Shown here piece after piece: positions 35,828-48,600 of a DNA stretch of 64,000 nucleotides. The translations under genes and the position numbers were made by a program. Source of the DNA: Glycomyces sp. TRM65418 (GTDB lineage: Bacteria > Actinomycetota > Actinomycetes > Mycobacteriales > Micromonosporaceae); the NCBI RefSeq assembly GCF_019710475.1, contig NZ_JAJFAX010000005.1:1-64000 (forward strand), written 5' to 3'. Position 1 is the stretch's first letter. Every line of letters begins with the position of its first letter. Under the pieces are notes generated by a model that was given only the letters and a program-made list of their open reading frames with translations, ran no database searches and was not told the DNA's origin.

Positions 35828-36196
35828 TCACAGGCGGTGTCTTGGGCGGTTGTTGGCGTGGATGAGGTCGCAGTGGTCGAGGCGCCAGCCGTGTCGGGTG
35901 GCGCGGAAGGTGAGCGTCATGGCCTGGTGGCGGATACCGTCTTCGACCATGGCGACGACCTCGGCGGTGTTCGGGTTGGGGCAGACCGTGCGGATCACGC
36001 GGACCTGCCTGAAGCGGGTCGGGACGCGGCGGCGGATTCTGGCGAAGGCGAGCCAGCCGGCGTCCGTGGCGAGCAGGCGGGCCTCGGCCGCGGGCTTGCG
36101 GCCGGTCAGGACGTTGAGGAAGTAGGTCGAGTAGCTGATGGCCTGTCGGCGCGACAGGCGGTGCGAGGCGGGCGCGAAGTCGTTGCTGCAGTGCAT
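35828..36196 (-). CDS. Rv3235-like small protein
   Basis: This 122-residue basic protein resembles the actinobacterial Rv3235/DUF6459 family: LNVLTGRKPAAEARLLAT, then VRVIRTVCPNPNTAEVVAMV and MTLTFRATRHGWRLDHCDL. Members are usually encoded beside secA; here there is no such neighbour. The role is unknown. ATG at 36196 follows GGAGG. Confidence 0.6.
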   Translation of the reverse strand: MHCSNDFAPASHRLSRRQAISYSTYFLNVLTGRKPAAEARLLATDAGWLAFARIRRRVPTRFRQVRVIRTVCPNPNTAEVVAMVEDGIRHQAMTLTFRATRHGWRLDHCDLIHANNRPRHRL

Positions 36197-36532
36197 GGTT
36201 CCTCCAGTGATAGCGATCGGTGGGAGACCGTCACGACGGAGAATCTATGCATCACTGTCGGTGATTGCAAGCACACCGCTTGTCGCTGTTGCGGGTTCAG
36301 GGGGCCTCGATTGTGGAATGTACTGGCGGGCGCAGGGCCGGCCACCGCCTCGTAAGGGACAGGGAACCAGCGGTAAGTCGTGGGCCGTTGACGATTCCTA
36401 CAAAAATGACCGATCTGGCTTCGGCGTGTCGCTCTGCCTGGAGTAAGCGGGAGTCATGCCTCCGTCCGGGCCGTCGGACTGGTTCCGGTGTCGCACACTG
36501 GAGCGGGTTCTCCCTACCCCCAAGGAGCGGAT
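36197..36532. other. Intergenic region
   Basis: This 336-bp divergent spacer contains no recognisable gene or RNA. It is AT-richer near 36200-36300 and has AAGGAG at 36522 as the ribosome site of the next gene. Confidence 0.5.
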
Positions 36533-37471
36533 ATGAACAGGCGCAACTTTCTTCGGGCCGTCGCCGTCGGGGCGCCACTGGCCACCGCTGGGGTGATCGG
36601 CGCCGGCGTCGCCTCCGCGGAGACGGCGAACTTCAAGGTCATGGTCACCGAACAGGTCACCAACAAGGTGTACGTGTTCGACAAGAGCAAGTCGTTCAGC
36701 AACGCCGACGCCTACAAGACGTGGAGCCCCGGCACCGGCGGCTGGTCCAATCTCTCGGACTGCCGCATCCGCAACACGGCCGAGTTCGGCGTCATCGGCC
36801 TGGCCGCCGCGTCGGGCGGCCGGGTCGGGATCTGGGACGTCACCAACGAGAAGGACCAGGAGCTCAACGACGTCCTGTGGAGCGCCGCCCCCGGCGGGAA
36901 CCCGCATGCGCTGGAGCGCATCCCGAACCTCGGCGCGTTCGTCGCGGCCTCCTCGGACGGGTTCCTCACGGTGTACGCGCCGACGAAGATCGCCGACCCG
37001 TCGACGCTCGCCAAAGTGCAGACGGTCTCGCTCGCGGGCGCCCACGGGGTCGTGTGGGACCCGAACGACCAGCTGCTCTGGGCGTGCGGCGACAAGATCG
37101 TGCAGGCGTACACGGTGTCGGGCGCCTACCGGAACATCCGGCTCAAGGCGTCGAGCAGGAAGGTGACGCTCTCGGGGCTCGGACACGACCTGCAGCCGGA
37201 CTACTCGAACACGGGGCGGCTGCTGGTCTCGGACACCTACGGCGTGTACTCCATCGACAAGTCGTCACTGGCGAAGTCCACACTGCACACGACGACGCGC
37301 GTCAAGTCGTACGTGAAGATGAGCACCGGTGAGTACTTCTACGTGCGCGGCGACAACGCGGGCTCGCGCACCTGGGGCAGCCCCACGGTGGTGTTCTCGC
37401 AGTCGGCCGACCGGACCAGGTCGGGCGCGGAATTCTACAAGGCGCGGTACTACGCGACCGCCTACAACTAG
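36533..37471 (+). CDS. Twin-arginine exported beta-propeller-like protein (DUF6528-like)
   Basis: This 312-residue protein begins with a twin-arginine signal (RRNFLRA, hydrophobic core, cleavage near ASAETANF). The mature part shows repeated WDxxN and GxxGVVW patterns (VWDPNDQLLWACGDK) like a WD-type propeller, as I recall for DUF6528. It is likely a folded, exported surface protein. ATG at 36533 follows AAGGAG. Its TAG overlaps the convergent MOSC stop in a CTAG. Confidence 0.78.
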   Translation: MNRRNFLRAVAVGAPLATAGVIGAGVASAETANFKVMVTEQVTNKVYVFDKSKSFSNADAYKTWSPGTGGWSNLSDCRIRNTAEFGVIGLAAASGGRVGIWDVTNEKDQELNDVLWSAAPGGNPHALERIPNLGAFVAASSDGFLTVYAPTKIADPSTLAKVQTVSLAGAHGVVWDPNDQLLWACGDKIVQAYTVSGAYRNIRLKASSRKVTLSGLGHDLQPDYSNTGRLLVSDTYGVYSIDKSSLAKSTLHTTTRVKSYVKMSTGEYFYVRGDNAGSRTWGSPTVVFSQSADRTRSGAEFYKARYYATAYN

Positions 37472-38295
37472 ACCGACGATTCCTCTGTGATCACTTCGAC
37501 GCGGTCGCCCGTCGCGACGGTCCCGGTGGCGACGACGTCGGCGTAACAGCCGAAGCAGGTGGCGCGCCCGAAGCCCGGCACGTCGACGCGGTGGTGCCCC
37601 GCGAGCGTCTTCAGCAGGGCCCGGTCGGCCGGCGACCCGCCGTGGGCGAGGGACGGGATGACGCAGCGCGGCGTCGGGACCAGGACCTCCAGGACCACGC
37701 CGGATCCGATCGCGATCCGCTGCCCCGGCCCGGGATCGGCGGGGAGGTCGAGGATGAGGTTGGGGCGGAAGCGGATCGGATCCACCGCACTGCCGTGCTC
37801 GGCGCTCAGGCGATCGAGGGCGCCGGTGGTGACGATGTGGACGGCGCCGAAGTCGAAGAAGCGGCCGCCGGCCGTGCCGACGTCGATCACGGCGTCGCCG
37901 CCGGGTTCGGCACCGGCGGCCCATTCGGGGATCATGCCCGGTTCGTCCGGCCACCAATGGTGGCGCTTCATCTGCGGCGGGGCGGTGCGGGTGAGCCGCA
38001 CGGGCCGACCGAGCCGGGCCGAAACGGCGGCGTCGGCTTCCGGGCTGCCCGCCGGGGCTCCCGCCGTTCCGGGCGTGGCCACGAAGACCCGGTCTTCGGC
38101 GGGATCGTACACGGCGGTGACGTCGAGCAGGCCGCTCCAGAGGCGCGGTTGCTTCGCGCTGCCGATGGTGTCGTCCGCGTCCTGGCAGACCCAGGTGCGG
38201 TCGCCGTCCAGGCCGTGCTTGCCGAGGACGACTGCCGCGGGCGCCTCAGCGGCCGCCGACTTGAGCGGGTAGCGGTGGATCCCGACGACGGTCAT
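37468..38295 (-). CDS. MOSC domain protein
   Basis: This 275-residue protein has a MOSC N-terminal barrel (VVGIHRYPLKSAAAEAPA, LGKHGLDGDRTWVCQD) and a MOSC domain with RFRPNLIL, TPRCVIPS and a conserved Cys region CFGCYADV. MOSC proteins handle molybdenum-cofactor sulfur or act as pyridoxal-free sulfur carriers for mARC-like reductases. The moa/moe cluster about 20 kb away supplies the cofactor. ATG at 38295 is the only good start. Confidence 0.88.
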   Translation of the reverse strand: MTVVGIHRYPLKSAAAEAPAAVVLGKHGLDGDRTWVCQDADDTIGSAKQPRLWSGLLDVTAVYDPAEDRVFVATPGTAGAPAGSPEADAAVSARLGRPVRLTRTAPPQMKRHHWWPDEPGMIPEWAAGAEPGGDAVIDVGTAGGRFFDFGAVHIVTTGALDRLSAEHGSAVDPIRFRPNLILDLPADPGPGQRIAIGSGVVLEVLVPTPRCVIPSLAHGGSPADRALLKTLAGHHRVDVPGFGRATCFGCYADVVATGTVATGDRVEVITEESSV

Positions 38296-38414
38296 CGCCG
38301 GTCCATTCGGACGTCTCGTTCCTCGATCACGGTTCGCACCTCTCCAGGCTAACGGGTGGCCTCTCGGCCGTTCGGGGGAGCCGCTGCCGGAGCCGCGGTC
38401 GATACGCTGATCAG

Positions 38415-38849
38415 ATGGCGTGGTGGCAATGGACGGGACTGGCCTGCTTGGGGCTCTTGGCCGCCGGGATCGCGGTGATGGCGCGCATCGCCCGCTACTA
38501 CGAGGACCACCAGATGGGCTTGGACTGGGGCCCGGGCCCCGACGGCACGCGCGTCCTCCTCGACACCGAGAACAACAACTCGAACTTCGAGCAGTGGGTG
38601 GGGTGGCACGTGCAGATGGAACGGGACTTCCGCGGACCGAACCCGCTGCCCTCACATCGACCGCCGGGCAGGGCCACCGACGAATCCGCCGACGGGTCCG
38701 ACTGGATCGACTGGTGGCTGGAGCGATTGTCGTACTGCGACGAGCACCATTACGAGAACCCCGCGCGCGTCCGTGAGCGCATCGTCCAGGCGCGGCGCGA
38801 GGCGGGCCTGCCCGAGTTGTCGACCGGGGGTCAGGACTCGGCCGGGTAG
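38415..38849 (+). CDS. Hypothetical protein with N-terminal membrane anchor
   Basis: This 144-residue protein has a hydrophobic N-terminus (about 3-25, LACLGLLAAGIAVMARIA), then a soluble part rich in Trp and acidic residues (WGPGPDGTRVLL, SDWIDWWLERL). It is unrecognised. Its 3' end overlaps the end of the convergent lipoprotein gene by 19 bp. Confidence 0.55.
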   Translation: MAWWQWTGLACLGLLAAGIAVMARIARYYEDHQMGLDWGPGPDGTRVLLDTENNNSNFEQWVGWHVQMERDFRGPNPLPSHRPPGRATDESADGSDWIDWWLERLSYCDEHHYENPARVRERIVQARREAGLPELSTGGQDSAG

Positions 38850-39850
38850 TAGAACAGGATCGGCGACTCGGCGATCGTGCTAGGGAGCTCGGTCTCCCAG
38901 CGAGCGTTGCCCTCGTAGTCGGTGAAGGCGACCGCGGCGCCGTCTTGGGAGACGAAGCCTTCGGCGTGCATCGAAGTGCAGCCTCGGTCGCCGCCCTCGA
39001 CGGCTTCACCGGTGTCGAGGTCGATCACGCGGGTCCCCGCCTCGGCGCGGATCGTGAAGCCGCCCTTGATCGCACCGTGCTCGCCGTAGTCGTCGACGAT
39101 GCAGGCGTAGCGCCCGGTCGGGTCCACGTCGACCAGGCCGATCGTGAGCGGTTCGGCGCCTTCGAGCGACGAGACGGGGATGGTCTCCAGGATCTGCCCG
39201 GCCGTGTCGACGCGGTAGAACTCGGTGACTTCGAGGTCGTGGTAGATCGCCTGCGCCGTACCGTCTTCAGCGGTGTACCAGCGCAGCCGGCAGCCGTCGA
39301 CCTCCAGGTCCACGGTGGGCGGCAGCGCTTCGGCGTCCGGCGAGTGCCACTCGGTCGGGCCCCAGGTCTCCACGGGCAGCGGCGTCGCACCGGCGCCGGT
39401 TTCATCGGCGCCGCCCCACACCGGCGCCCGGTGGGCGAGGACCGCGGAGCCGTCGGCGAGCCAGGCGGGGTCGATGCACGCGTGGTCGACGGGATACTCG
39501 ACGGCCGTGGTGATCTCGCCGGTCCGCAGGTCGCCGAACCTCAAGCTCGCGTCGGGGTCCCCGCCGGCGACCCAGGCGGCGTACCGCTGGCGCGGGTCGA
39601 CGCTCAGGGACGCGCGGAGGACCGTGCCGACGTCGCCGGACTCCTCCCAGACGCCGCTGAGGTCGAGCACGGGCTCGGCCGCGTCCCCGTCGGGATCCCA
39701 GCGGTAGAGGCGGTGGTCGTCGCCGAGCCCGTAGAAGACGCCGATGTCCGTGTCGGTGCTGCTCTCGGCGGTGCCGAGATTGCAGGCGGACAGCGTCGCC
39801 GCCAGCAGCAGCGCCGCCGCGGCCCCGGCGACGCGCTTGCTCTCGACCAT
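38831..39850 (-). CDS. Lipoprotein of unknown function
   Basis: This 339-residue protein has a lipoprotein signal with lipobox LSAC near residue 23 and a soluble part of beta-propeller type (DHRLYRWDPDGDAAE, QRYAAWVAGGDPDASLRFGD). The ATG at 39850 is preferred to one at 39865 because AAGGAG precedes it by 6 nt. The function is unknown. Confidence 0.75.
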   Translation of the reverse strand: MVESKRVAGAAAALLLAATLSACNLGTAESSTDTDIGVFYGLGDDHRLYRWDPDGDAAEPVLDLSGVWEESGDVGTVLRASLSVDPRQRYAAWVAGGDPDASLRFGDLRTGEITTAVEYPVDHACIDPAWLADGSAVLAHRAPVWGGADETGAGATPLPVETWGPTEWHSPDAEALPPTVDLEVDGCRLRWYTAEDGTAQAIYHDLEVTEFYRVDTAGQILETIPVSSLEGAEPLTIGLVDVDPTGRYACIVDDYGEHGAIKGGFTIRAEAGTRVIDLDTGEAVEGGDRGCTSMHAEGFVSQDGAAVAFTDYEGNARWETELPSTIAESPILFYYPAES

Positions 39851-39872
39851 GCGGTGCTCCTTCATGCCGCGC

Positions 39873-40688
39873 TCACTCCTCGTCCGCGGCGGCGTCCGCC
39901 GGGGCGGTCTCGTCCAGCCGGAAAGCCCCGGCGTCCTTGTCGGCCATGGCGTGTCGGCTGATGAGGTCGAGCCAGGCGCGGAAGTTCCCCGCCGATTTCG
40001 TCGGGTCGACGTCCTCGGCGGCGAAGCGCTCGCGCAGGAGCTTGTAGCCCTCGGTGGTCTTCGGCCCGAAGTCGCCGTCGATGTCCATGTCGTTCATTCC
40101 GGCGAGATCCCTTGCAGCCCATTGGATGATGGTCGTGTCGGTCTGGTAGCTCCAGTTCGCGGCGACCGCTGCGCGGCCGCGGTCGACGTGGATGTGGTTC
40201 CAGTGGGAGCCGTCGGGGTCGTGGTGGCAGTGCAGGACGGTCCCGAAATGCTTGCGGCAGACGGCGATCACCGCGAGATAGCGGCGGCGGAAGGTGCGGC
40301 TGGTGCTCTTGCCGTGGACGGCCGCGTCCATGTACTGCCCTCGGCCCCATTGGAACTTGCTGAAGTCGACCGCCGCGCCGTAGCGGTGGTAGCCGGGTTT
40401 GCAGACCTTCGCGCCCGCGAGGCCCGTCCAGTCGTAGGGCCACGGCTTCCCGTCGGGCGAATAGTGCTTGCCGAGGGCCTTCAGGTCGCGGACGACCTTG
40501 CCCGCCTGGGCGTGCGCCTCCTCGTGCATGGTGAAGGACGTCGGGTTCGGGTGGATGCCCAGGCCCTCGCCGTTGAAGGCGGTGCGGTAGCGGGTCTTGT
40601 GGCTCCGGTCGTGGAGCCAGTCGCGGGTGATGTCGGGAAGCTCGCAGGTCGCGCTCGCGAATGCCTTGCTGCTGCTGGGGAATGTCAT
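39873..40688 (-). CDS. D-Ala-D-Ala-type peptidase with peptidoglycan-binding region
   Basis: This 271-residue protein has the M15/extensin-like zinc pattern: HRYGAAVDFSKFQWG and HWNHIHVDRG, which supply His-Asp-His ligands. The C-terminal part (IDGDFGPKTTEGYKLL) looks like a PG_binding_1 domain. No clear signal peptide is visible, so it may be exported by another route. It should act on cell-wall peptides. ATG at 40688 follows AGGAGG. Confidence 0.75.
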   Translation of the reverse strand: MTFPSSSKAFASATCELPDITRDWLHDRSHKTRYRTAFNGEGLGIHPNPTSFTMHEEAHAQAGKVVRDLKALGKHYSPDGKPWPYDWTGLAGAKVCKPGYHRYGAAVDFSKFQWGRGQYMDAAVHGKSTSRTFRRRYLAVIAVCRKHFGTVLHCHHDPDGSHWNHIHVDRGRAAVAANWSYQTDTTIIQWAARDLAGMNDMDIDGDFGPKTTEGYKLLRERFAAEDVDPTKSAGNFRAWLDLISRHAMADKDAGAFRLDETAPADAAADEE

Positions 40689-40696
40689 CGGTCCTC

Positions 40697-41647
40697 CTAT
40701 CGGGCTCCTCGGACGCGGACGTGGTCGCCGTCGATCTCCAGCCAGAGGCCGCGCCCTCCGGGGACGGCGCGCACTTCGCCGCGGCAGGCGCAGTTCGGAT
40801 CGGTTTCGAGCGGCGCGCCCGCGGCGGTGAACCGGGTCTCGGCGACCGTGCCGTCCCGGTCGGAGAAGACGCTGACGTGCTCGGCGGTGGCGACGGCGGC
40901 CATGGGCCGGCCGGAGCCGGGGACGGTGGCGGCGGGTTGCAGGTCCGGCGTGCCGACGTGGGCGGCGAGGGCGCCGGTGCTGTCGGCGACGGCGGCGAAG
41001 AGCCCGTGGTCGGTCTCGGCCAGGACGGTTCCGTAGCCTTCGCCGAGGCCGACGGCGAGCGGCCGTTCCCTCCACGTCCGGCCGGCGTCGACGCTGGTGG
41101 CGAGATGGCTGCGGGTGACGCCCGCGAAGTGCGGGTCCGGAGAGCCCTCGATGACGGCGGCGAGGCCGGTGGCACCGAACGGCGTCACGGCGGTGGCGAT
41201 CCCCGAGCGGATCTCCCGCGGGACCGGGAGGTCGGCGTAGGCCGCGGTGCCGTCCGCGATGCGGAGGAGCGCGGGCCGGGCCCGGTCGGGGCCGCTCTCG
41301 ACGGCGCCGGTGACCCACAGGACCGGCCCGAGCGCGGCCATCGAATGCGGATGGAAGTCGGCGGGCAGGGCCAGCGGGAGCGGCGGGCCGAGTTCCGCGG
41401 GGGCGTCCGGCTCGGCGGGTTCGAGGAGCCGAAGCGTGTAGTCGGATTCGGTGGCGGCGCCCGCGGTGAGGACGAGCAGTTCGCCGTCGCGGCCGGTCCA
41501 GCCCGCGGCGGCGGCGCGGATCTGCGGGCCGCCGGACGCGTGGGAGGGACGCTGGGCGGTGAACCCCGCGGTCCCAGCGGCGAGGAGGGCGGCCGCACCG
41601 GTGAGGATGGTGCGGCGGGTCAGGCCCAGTGGTTCAGGAATGGCCAT
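40697..41647 (-). CDS. Exported protein with twin-arginine-type signal
   Basis: This 316-residue protein has a signal with TRRTILTGAAALLAAGTAG, compatible with twin-arginine export. The mature part is beta-rich with repeats such as GRTWRERPLAVGLGEGYG, similar to BNR/sialidase-type propellers. Catalytic residues are not evident. ATG at 41647 is used; an upstream in-frame ATG at 41701 gives non-signal-like residues. It runs 8 bp into the M15 gene upstream region, so the two may be one operon. Confidence 0.7.
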   Translation of the reverse strand: MAIPEPLGLTRRTILTGAAALLAAGTAGFTAQRPSHASGGPQIRAAAAGWTGRDGELLVLTAGAATESDYTLRLLEPAEPDAPAELGPPLPLALPADFHPHSMAALGPVLWVTGAVESGPDRARPALLRIADGTAAYADLPVPREIRSGIATAVTPFGATGLAAVIEGSPDPHFAGVTRSHLATSVDAGRTWRERPLAVGLGEGYGTVLAETDHGLFAAVADSTGALAAHVGTPDLQPAATVPGSGRPMAAVATAEHVSVFSDRDGTVAETRFTAAGAPLETDPNCACRGEVRAVPGGRGLWLEIDGDHVRVRGAR

Positions 41648-41881
41648 ATGAGGACTATGACCAACGGTGCCGGGTTCTGCCGCGGAACCGGTGAGATTCA
41701 TTCCAAAGTGGTATTGCAGGTTTAGGACACGGGAGGCCCGCTCGGCCGGTCCACGTGCTCGGGTGTGTCGCGGCGCCGTCCCGCGAATTCACCATCGTGC
41801 GAGGGCGTGACGACCCGGCGACGGGCAGGCCGGTGAGGGCGGCGCCGACCTTCAGTGGCCAGGGGTTTCAGGAGGCAGGGG

Positions 41882-41931
41882 CGAACCGCGACGGCCCGTC
41901 CCGGTTCGCCGGGACGGGCCGTCGCGGTTCG
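41882..41931 (-). terminator. Terminator of clpB
   Basis: A perfect 23-bp stem (arms 41882-41904 and 41909-41931) with a TTCG loop lies 5 bp beyond the clpB stop. It is the strongest hairpin in the window. Confidence 0.85.
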
Positions 41932-41935
41932 GCGG

Positions 41936-44539
<2,604 letters not shown>

Positions 44540-44636
44540 CGACGTGGAGCCTTCCTCTCGTGGCGCCGGTCTGCGGAGCCGGCCCTCGGTGTCGGGTCTG
44601 GTGGCGGTCGCGGTCCGGCGCGAACCGGGCCGCTAA

Positions 44637-44657
44637 GTTGAGTCTAGACGGCTCAAG
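44637..44657 (-). promoter_or_regulatory. HAIR operator of clpB (HspR site)
   Basis: GTTGAGT-CTAGACG-GCTCAAG matches CTTGAGT-N7-ACTCAAG at 12 of 14 arm positions. This is the known HspR-associated inverted repeat of dnaK and clpB in actinomycetes. Confidence 0.8.
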
Positions 44658-44716
44658 TTTTTACGTCGAAACTTACCTGTTCGCCGTGAGCGAACCGGCA
44701 GGTCTCCGGACAGCGT

Positions 44717-44747
44717 AAAGCCCCGGGCCCGACGGGCCCGGGGCTTT
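44717..44747 (-). terminator. Terminator of the BRCT gene
   Basis: A 14-bp stem AAAGCCCCGGGCCC / GGGCCCGGGGCTTT with a 3-nt loop lies 13 bp beyond the stop codon on the minus strand. Confidence 0.8.
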
Positions 44748-44760
44748 CCGTGTGCGCTCG

Positions 44761-45495
44761 TTACTTGCGGGCGCCGGTCACACCGAAGATCGACTTGATC
44801 TTCGCGATCAGGCCCGGCTTGGCCTTGCCCTCGGACTTCTCGTCGTTCTCGATCGCGGGCGCCTCGCCCTGGGACGGCACCGCCTTCTCGGGGTCGGCGG
44901 CGGTCTCCTCGGGCTCGTCGATCGCCTCGGCGACCGGCTCCGCCTTCGCTTCGGACCGCTGCTCAGGCTCGGCCGCCGGCGTCGGTTCGGGCTCGACAGT
45001 GCTCTCCGAGTCGGAACCGGCCGTGCTCTCCGAGTCGGAACCGACGGCGGTTTCGGGCTCGGGGTCCGCGACGGGCTCGGGCTGCTGAGCCTTCACCGTC
45101 TCGGGCTCGCCGGGCTCGACCTCGTATTCCTCGGCGACGGCCTCGGTCACTTCCTCGTCCACGACCTCGGCTTCGACCACGGCGGCGGGCGTCTGCGCCG
45201 GGGCCTCTTCGAGCTCGGCCTCGACGACCTGGTCCACCTCGTCCTCGGCTCCGGCGACCAGCAACGCCCGGAACTCGGCGACGGAGAGGACCGGCACGCC
45301 GGCCTCCTCGGCCTTCTTCACGCGGGCCTCGGTGGGCTTGACGGTGTCGTCGATGACCAAGTGGGTCACGGTCTTGGTGAACTTCGCGGCGAGCGCGACA
45401 TCAGCGTCGGACTCGGCGATCGCGCGGGCGGTTTCGGCGTCGGGGCCGGTGCCCAGGACGATGATCCGGACCTTATCTCCCGTCTTCGTCGGCAC
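44761..45495 (-). CDS. BRCT-domain protein with acidic repeat tail
   Basis: This 244-residue protein has an N-terminal BRCT domain (about 8-90; VTHLVIDDTVKPTEARVKKAEE and VPVLSVAEF, ending in a short helix). It is followed by a long Glu/Pro-rich region (about 90-220) that includes a perfect short tandem GSDSEST, and by a basic amphipathic C-terminus (KPGLIAKIKSIFGVTG). BRCT domains bind phosphopeptides or DNA ends. The gene lies between clpB and the giant ATPase; its partner is unknown. Confidence 0.8.
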   Translation of the reverse strand: MPTKTGDKVRIIVLGTGPDAETARAIAESDADVALAAKFTKTVTHLVIDDTVKPTEARVKKAEEAGVPVLSVAEFRALLVAGAEDEVDQVVEAELEEAPAQTPAAVVEAEVVDEEVTEAVAEEYEVEPGEPETVKAQQPEPVADPEPETAVGSDSESTAGSDSESTVEPEPTPAAEPEQRSEAKAEPVAEAIDEPEETAADPEKAVPSQGEAPAIENDEKSEGKAKPGLIAKIKSIFGVTGARK

Positions 45496-45609
45496 GGGGA
45501 CCTCCCTTATTCGGTGGTTTGCGGCTGCAGGGGCACTACGGGCTACGCGCCAAGCTCTTGTGGAAAAGCGTACCGGGTGGTCAGGTCGGGCCGAGCCGCC
45601 GTAGAGGAC

Positions 45610-48600
45610 TTATTCCCCGAATGCTCTGCGGTTTTGCTGCAGCGCCGCCTCGATGCCCTTCACACGGTCGGCGAGCAGCGTGATCGCACCGACCGCCCTC
45701 GACATTGGATCGTCGCTCGAACCGCCGAGGGTCTGCTCCCTGCGGAACGCCTCCTTGACGGCCTCCCAGCGGGCCGCGCGCTCCTCGGTGAGCCGCCCCC
45801 GCAGCTCGGCGAGTTTGAGCAGATTCGCCTCCGCGCCGGAGGCGAGCGTCTGCGCCTCGCCCGCGTAGTGGTCGTCGATGACCGCTTCCAGCTCGTCGTC
45901 GTTCATCACCGGAACCACCCGTTCGGCGAGCCGGTTCATGTTCCGGTAGGAGCCCTGGAGGAGGAACGGCGGCTCGGTGCGCGAGGCGTCGTCCATGGCG
46001 GCCGAGGCGATGTAGGCGAGGTTGTTGGCGAGCACGGTCTTCTGGATGCGCACGAGTTTGCGCAGCACCGACAGGAGCTGATCGAGCTCGCCCGCGCTGT
46101 AGGGGTGCTTGAGCGCCTCGGGCGCGGCGGTCGGGTCGCCGGAGGCGAGGCGGATGAGCAGCGCGGTGTCGGCGCGGTCGCGTCCGGCGAGCGGCGCGGT
46201 GACCTTGTTGGAGGTGAGCGCGTTCTCGATGTAGGACTGGGCGAACACGGCGTCGCGTCCGGAGAGGACGTCGCCGAGGTTCCACACGTCGGCGCGGTTG
46301 GCGAGCATGTCCGGGATGCGGAACTTCTGGCCGGCCTCGGTGTACGGGTTGCCGGCCATGCAGACGGCGAACCGCTTGCCGCGCAGGTCGTAGGTGCGGG
46401 TGCGGCCGTTCCAGACGCCCTCCATCTTGCGCTGGGCGTCGCACAGCGAGATGAACTTCTGCAGCAGCTCGGGGTTGGTGTGCTGGATGTCGTCGAGGTA
46501 GAGCAGCACGTTGTTGCCGGCCTCGAGCGCGAAGTTGATCTTCTGGACCTCGGCGCGGGCGGTCGCGTTCGGCGCGTCGTCGGGGTCGACGGAGACCGTC
46601 TCGTGCCCGAGGGCGGGGCCGTTCACCTTGACCAGGAGCATCCCGAGCCGGTCGGCGACGTACTCCATGAGGGTGGTCTTGCCGTAGCCGGGCGGGGAGA
46701 TGAGCATGAGCATGCCGGACTGGTCGGTGCGTCGGCCCTCGCCCGAGCCGGCGCCGATCTGCTTGGCGAGGTTGGAGCCGATGAGCGGCAGGTAGACGTC
46801 GTCGATGAGCTGGTTGCGGACGAAGCCGGCCATGGTCTTGGGCTTGAACTCCTCGACGCGCAGCGTCCGGCGGTGCGTCTCGATGATCTCGGCGCGGCGG
46901 CGCTGGTAGGCGCGGTAGCCGGGCAGGACGGTGCGGCGGAACGCGCCGGTGCGGGCGAGGAACTCGTCGAGGCGCAGCGGGAGCACCCGGCCCTCCACGC
47001 GCGGGTGGGTGCCCAGGAGCCCGGTGACCTTGCTGGAGAGCTCCGCGGTGACGTCGTAGGTGTCGACCTCGGCGAGGAGGATCGCGAGGGCCTCGGGGAG
47101 GTCGGCCTCGTCGAAGTCCTCGGTCTCGGTCTGGCGCATGAAGGACTCCAGCCAGACCGCTGCCAGTTCCCATTTGGACATCATGTCGTCTTCGAGGGCG
47201 CGCAGGTCGGATTCGAAGTCGGCCTTGGCGCCGGGCCCGATCTGGCGCTCGAACGCGGTCAGCAGCGCGCGGGCCCGCTGCGAGACGGCGAAGCCGCCGG
47301 TGGGGTCGGCGAGTTCCTCCACCAGGTACTCCCCGGCGAGGTCGGGGTCGACGTCGAGCGGGATGAGCGTGTTGTTCACGTAGTGGCTGACGGCTTCGCC
47401 GAGGTCGGCGCCGAGTTCGGCGAGGGCGTCGGCGCGGCCGAAGACGGCGCGGGCGCGCGCGAGCGACCGGGCCTGGGTGCGGATCGCGATCCGCTCCTCC
47501 TTCGGGATGCCGTGTCCCCAGTAGAGCTGGGCGGCGGCGCGCTCGGCCGAGCGGTAGCGCAGGAGCCCGGAGGCGGCGTAGAGGCGCAGGGCCTCGGCGA
47601 GGATCGCGGCGGCGTCGGCGTCGTGGACGCCGCGCTCGTAGCCTTCGTCGTAGCGTTCGGCGGCGGCGGCGGACACGAACTTCGGCAGGTCCTCGGCCAG
47701 CAGCTTCGCGGGGCCGTGCTCGGCCAGGAGCGCCGCGGCGAGGTGCTCGGCGCGGTAGACCTGCGGGTTCTCCGAGGGCAGGAACTGGTGCCAGTACGGC
47801 CGGGTGTCGGCGAAGCCGGGGTCGTCGACGACGTGGCGGTAGTCGGTGCCGGTGAGGGAGAACGCGAGGTCCTCGCCCGCGGGCACGAGCGTGAGGTCGA
47901 GCGGCTGGGTGTTGACGGGGATGCGGTGCTCGCCGAACTTGACGGCGTCGCCGTCGAACAGGTCGAGCCGGTCGCTCAGGGCCCGCCCGGCCTCGGCGCG
48001 GGCGGCGGCGATGCGGCCTTCGATCTCCTCGGCGCGGACGGTGTCGTCCAGGCCGCGGAGCTCGGCGACCACTTTGCGCAGCCGCTCGACCATCGGGTCG
48101 GTCGCGAAGTAGGTGTTGACCTCGTCGAGCGAGGACAGCGCGGCGGTGCGGCGGGCGACGGCTTCGAGGATGCGGTCGGCCGACTGGGCGAGCTGCTCGG
48201 CGCGGCGGGCGGCCTCGTCGAGCAGGTGCTGCTTGCGGGAGGAGAACGCCTCGTAGACGTCGGTGCGCTTGTCCGCGAGCTGCTGGAGGAACTCGTCGAA
48301 GTCGGCGAAGCGGGTCTCGAGGTTCTCGACGGTGAGCAGGAGCCGCCCGAGCTGCTCGTCGCACGCCGCGGGCGTGTCGGCGGCGCTGATCGCGGCCGTG
48401 ACCGACTGGCCGAGGAGGGCGAACTCGGCGGCGAACTCGGCGCGGCCCTCGCCGACGGCGAGCTCGCGGCGGCGGGCCGCGAGGGTGGCGCGGGCGCGGT
48501 TGACGGCGGCGAGCACCTCGGAGACGCGCCCGAGGATGGCGGTGCGCACGACGGCGTCGCCGATCTCCAAGGTGGCGACGACTTCGGTGAGGGTCTCCAG

